A stretch of 64,000 nt of DNA, from contig CALJPQ010000011.1 in NCBI GenBank assembly GCA_937980645.1, positions 124,001-188,000 on the forward strand. Reading direction: 5' to 3'. Numbering within the stretch: position 1 is the stretch's first letter; each line of letters starts with the position of its first letter. This DNA comes from an uncultured Saprospiraceae bacterium. GTDB lineage: Bacteria > Bacteroidota > Bacteroidia > Chitinophagales > Saprospiraceae. The notes beneath the pieces were generated by a model, which saw nothing but the letters and a program-made list of their open reading frames with translations, was not told where the DNA came from and made no database searches. A program made the translations under genes and the position numbers. This document shows, one piece after another, positions 62,568 through 64,000 of this stretch.

Positions 62568-63149
62568 GTGCGTATGAAATATGCCTTCCCACCCGGAACA
62601 AAAATCGCCATCACCGGCGACTTAGGCAGCGGCAAAAGTGCTGTGGCGCGCCGGCTGTGTGAACTAACGGGCTTTGAATACTTCTCCACCGGGCGCATTC
62701 AGCGCCAATTGGCCGAAGAGCTGGGCGTAGATACCCTGACGCTCAACCGCATGGCCGAGGTGGACCCTACCATTGACCACCGCATTGACAATGCCATCCG
62801 CGCCTTGCGGCAGAGTACTGGCCAATACGTAGTGGACAGCCGATTGGCCTGGTTTTTCATTCCAGAGGCCTACAAAGTCTATCTTACGGTGGACGTGCGC
62901 GTGGCCGCTGAGCGCATCCTGAGCGATCCCACGCGCCGCAGCGAGCAGTACCAGAGCGTTGAGGAGGCTATTGAGAAAATAACTGCTCGCAAGGCCAGCG
63001 AAAACGCGCGCTATTTGCGCCTGTATGGCGCCGACTGCTCCAACATGGACAATTTCGACTTGGTGCTCGACACTACGCGCCGCACCATTGACGAGGTGTG
63101 CGACGTCATCTTGCTTTCGCTGACGGCAGCGCTGCATCGGCAGCCCTGA
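62568..63149 (+). CDS. Cytidylate-kinase-like P-loop nucleotide kinase
   Basis: A 193-residue P-loop kinase. Walker A is ITGDLGSGKSAVARRLCELT, followed by FEYFSTGRIQRQLAEELGVD, and the central QYVVDSRLAWFF-like block corresponds to the NMP-binding region of archaeal-type cytidylate kinase. It is shorter than, and distinct from, the bacterial Cmk at 16.8 kb. Substrate unknown; it may be a nucleoside or dephospho-CoA-like kinase. A GACCTTTG element lies about 60 bases upstream. A second ATG at codon 3 is an alternative start. Confidence 0.78.
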   Translation: MRMKYAFPPGTKIAITGDLGSGKSAVARRLCELTGFEYFSTGRIQRQLAEELGVDTLTLNRMAEVDPTIDHRIDNAIRALRQSTGQYVVDSRLAWFFIPEAYKVYLTVDVRVAAERILSDPTRRSEQYQSVEEAIEKITARKASENARYLRLYGADCSNMDNFDLVLDTTRRTIDEVCDVILLSLTAALHRQP

Positions 63150-63161
63150 AGCTATCGCCGC

Positions 63162-63839
63162 TCAGTTGAGCCGCTCATCGCGCCAGATGCGCCCGCCACG
63201 GAGGTAGAGGATGCGGCCCGTTCGACGCGCCAGCTCGAGGTCGTGCGTTACCAGCACGAGCATGGTGCCGACATCACGGTTGAGAGCGAATAGCAGGTCC
63301 GCCACACCGCCCGCATTTTCGGCGTCTAAGTTGCCCGTGGGTTCGTCGGCAAAAAGGATTCGAGGCCGGCTAGCAAAGGCGCGTGCAATGCTGACGCGCT
63401 GTTGCTCGCCACCCGATAATTGGGCTGGGTAGTGGTGCAGGCGTTGCCCCAGGCCCACACGCTCCAGCCATTCGGAAGCGATGGCCTCTGCCTGGCGCTC
63501 GCCACGCAATTCCAGAGGCGTCATCACGTTTTCCAACGCCGTCAGCGTAGGCAGGAGTTGAAAATTTTGAAAAATGAAACCTACCCACCGGTTGCGCAGC
63601 GCGGCGCGCTCGTCTTCTGAAAGCAGATCTAACGAAATACCGTTGAGCACTACAGTGCCTCGCGTAGCTCGGTCTAAGCCAGCACAAAGACCCAGAAGCG
63701 TGGTTTTACCGCTGCCTGAAGGGCCCACAATGGCCATCGTTTCTCCGGGCGCCAACTCAAAGTTGACATTTTCCAGCACCGTCAGCAACTGACCCGATGC
63801 CAGCGTATAGGTCTGAGTGAGATCTCTAACTTGAAGCAT
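63162..63839 (-). CDS. ABC transporter ATP-binding protein, LolD/YbbA-like
   Basis: A 225-residue ABC ATPase. Walker A is GPSGSGKTTLLGLCAGL, the Q-loop FIFQNFQLLPTLTALENV, the signature LSGGEQQRVSIARAF, Walker B ILFADEPTGNLD and the switch histidine in VLVTHDLELARRT. The LolD/MacB/YbbA group is indicated by NFQLLPTLTALENVMTPLEL. No permease gene is beside it in the window (the next gene upstream is beyond the edge), so its partner is unknown. It is convergent with the small kinase. Confidence 0.92.
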   Translation of the reverse strand: MLQVRDLTQTYTLASGQLLTVLENVNFELAPGETMAIVGPSGSGKTTLLGLCAGLDRATRGTVVLNGISLDLLSEDERAALRNRWVGFIFQNFQLLPTLTALENVMTPLELRGERQAEAIASEWLERVGLGQRLHHYPAQLSGGEQQRVSIARAFASRPRILFADEPTGNLDAENAGGVADLLFALNRDVGTMLVLVTHDLELARRTGRILYLRGGRIWRDERLN

Positions 63840-63968
63840 ATCGAAGAATCGCCTATGTTAACGCCTAACTGCCGGTCAGAGTTTACAAGTATCTCGTGTT
63901 GCTTACAAAGCACACAGAATAAAAAAAATAAAAAAAAATCCTTTTCAGGAAAAATCTCTTTTGTCCGT

Positions 63969-63976
63969 TAGTTTTG
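63969..63976 (+). promoter_or_regulatory. TAGTTTTG -7 element near the window edge
   Basis: Match to TAnnTTTG in an AT-rich stretch after the ABC gene, pointing right toward a gene beyond the window. The rest of 63840-64000 shows no gene. Confidence 0.35.
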
Positions 63977-64000
63977 CAGCTCAAAATTAGCCTTTTTTAA

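Noticed and set aside
1-64000. tRNA, rRNA, CRISPR arrays, integrases and complete insertion sequences
   Set aside because: Intergenic regions were read for T-arm-like sequences, regularly spaced repeats and transposase motifs; none was found.

Overview
The window reads as chromosome of a fairly high-G+C member of the Bacteroidota. Diagnostic markers are a SusC/SusD pair, a FecI/FecR-type sigma/anti-sigma pair, proteins with the C-terminal type IX secretion (T9SS) sorting domain, a fused CcoN-CcoO cbb3 oxidase, SprB repeats, an Oar-like TonB receptor, and promoters of the Bacteroidota type (TTG, about 19 bases, TAnnTTTG). I cannot place it below phylum. No rRNA, tRNA, CRISPR array, integrase or intact insertion sequence was seen.

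Layout. 1-5 kb: a trans-sulfuration enzyme divergent from a DMT permease, an orphan FecI/FecR pair and a Crp/Fnr regulator. 5-11 kb: a leftward housekeeping operon rsfS-ftsH-PBP1A-nitroreductase, divergent from birA. 11.9-14.3 kb: an accessory island with an NB-ARC/TPR (NLR-like) ATPase and a small partner protein sharing a short glycine/asparagine-rich motif, which looks like an amyloid-signalling immune or cell-death pair; this is the most novel item. 14.5-16.6 kb: an ECF sigma factor with a protein that joins a membrane-anchored anti-sigma-like N-terminus to a predicted outer-membrane barrel. 16.7-21 kb: cmk, a radical SAM protein, a gamma-carbonic anhydrase, a thiolase, and a candidate non-coding RNA with both promoter and terminator. 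21-27.6 kb: the cbb3 oxidase cluster ccoS-ccoNO-ccoQ-ccoP-ccoG-ccoH-tauE. 27.7-35.6 kb: hutH, a WecA/MraY-like transferase, PPK2, crtB-crtI, and the run aldo/keto reductase-iscX-kdsC. 35.8-41 kb: a secreted lamin-tail protein and an Oar-like TonB receptor. 41.2-44.6 kb: a truncated response regulator in an AT-rich scar, mgtE and a BamA-like protein. 44.7-48.4 kb: O-antigen ligase, Wzz and a TPR protein. 48.9-52.3 kb: acyl-CoA synthetase, polyprenyl synthetase and a TIGR04282-type glycosyltransferase. 52.6-61.5 kb: SusC, SusD and a 1422-residue SprB-repeat surface protein with a gingipain-like but apparently inactive domain. 61.6-64 kb: AMP nucleosidase, a small nucleotide kinase and an ABC ATPase.

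Functional links: the cco genes form one respiratory module; the polyprenyl synthetase plus crtB/crtI can supply carotenoids; the WecA-like transferase, Wzz and O-antigen ligase belong to surface polysaccharide assembly; SusCD and the SprB protein probably form an outer-membrane and surface module.

Two families of small intergenic repeats run through the window: a 14-base near-palindrome CCAAACAAGTTTGG (six copies, all in the same orientation) and a 37-base hairpin repeat (two full copies and one half copy). Both lie next to the accessory genes. All function calls rest on reading the sequence and family knowledge; no search was run.
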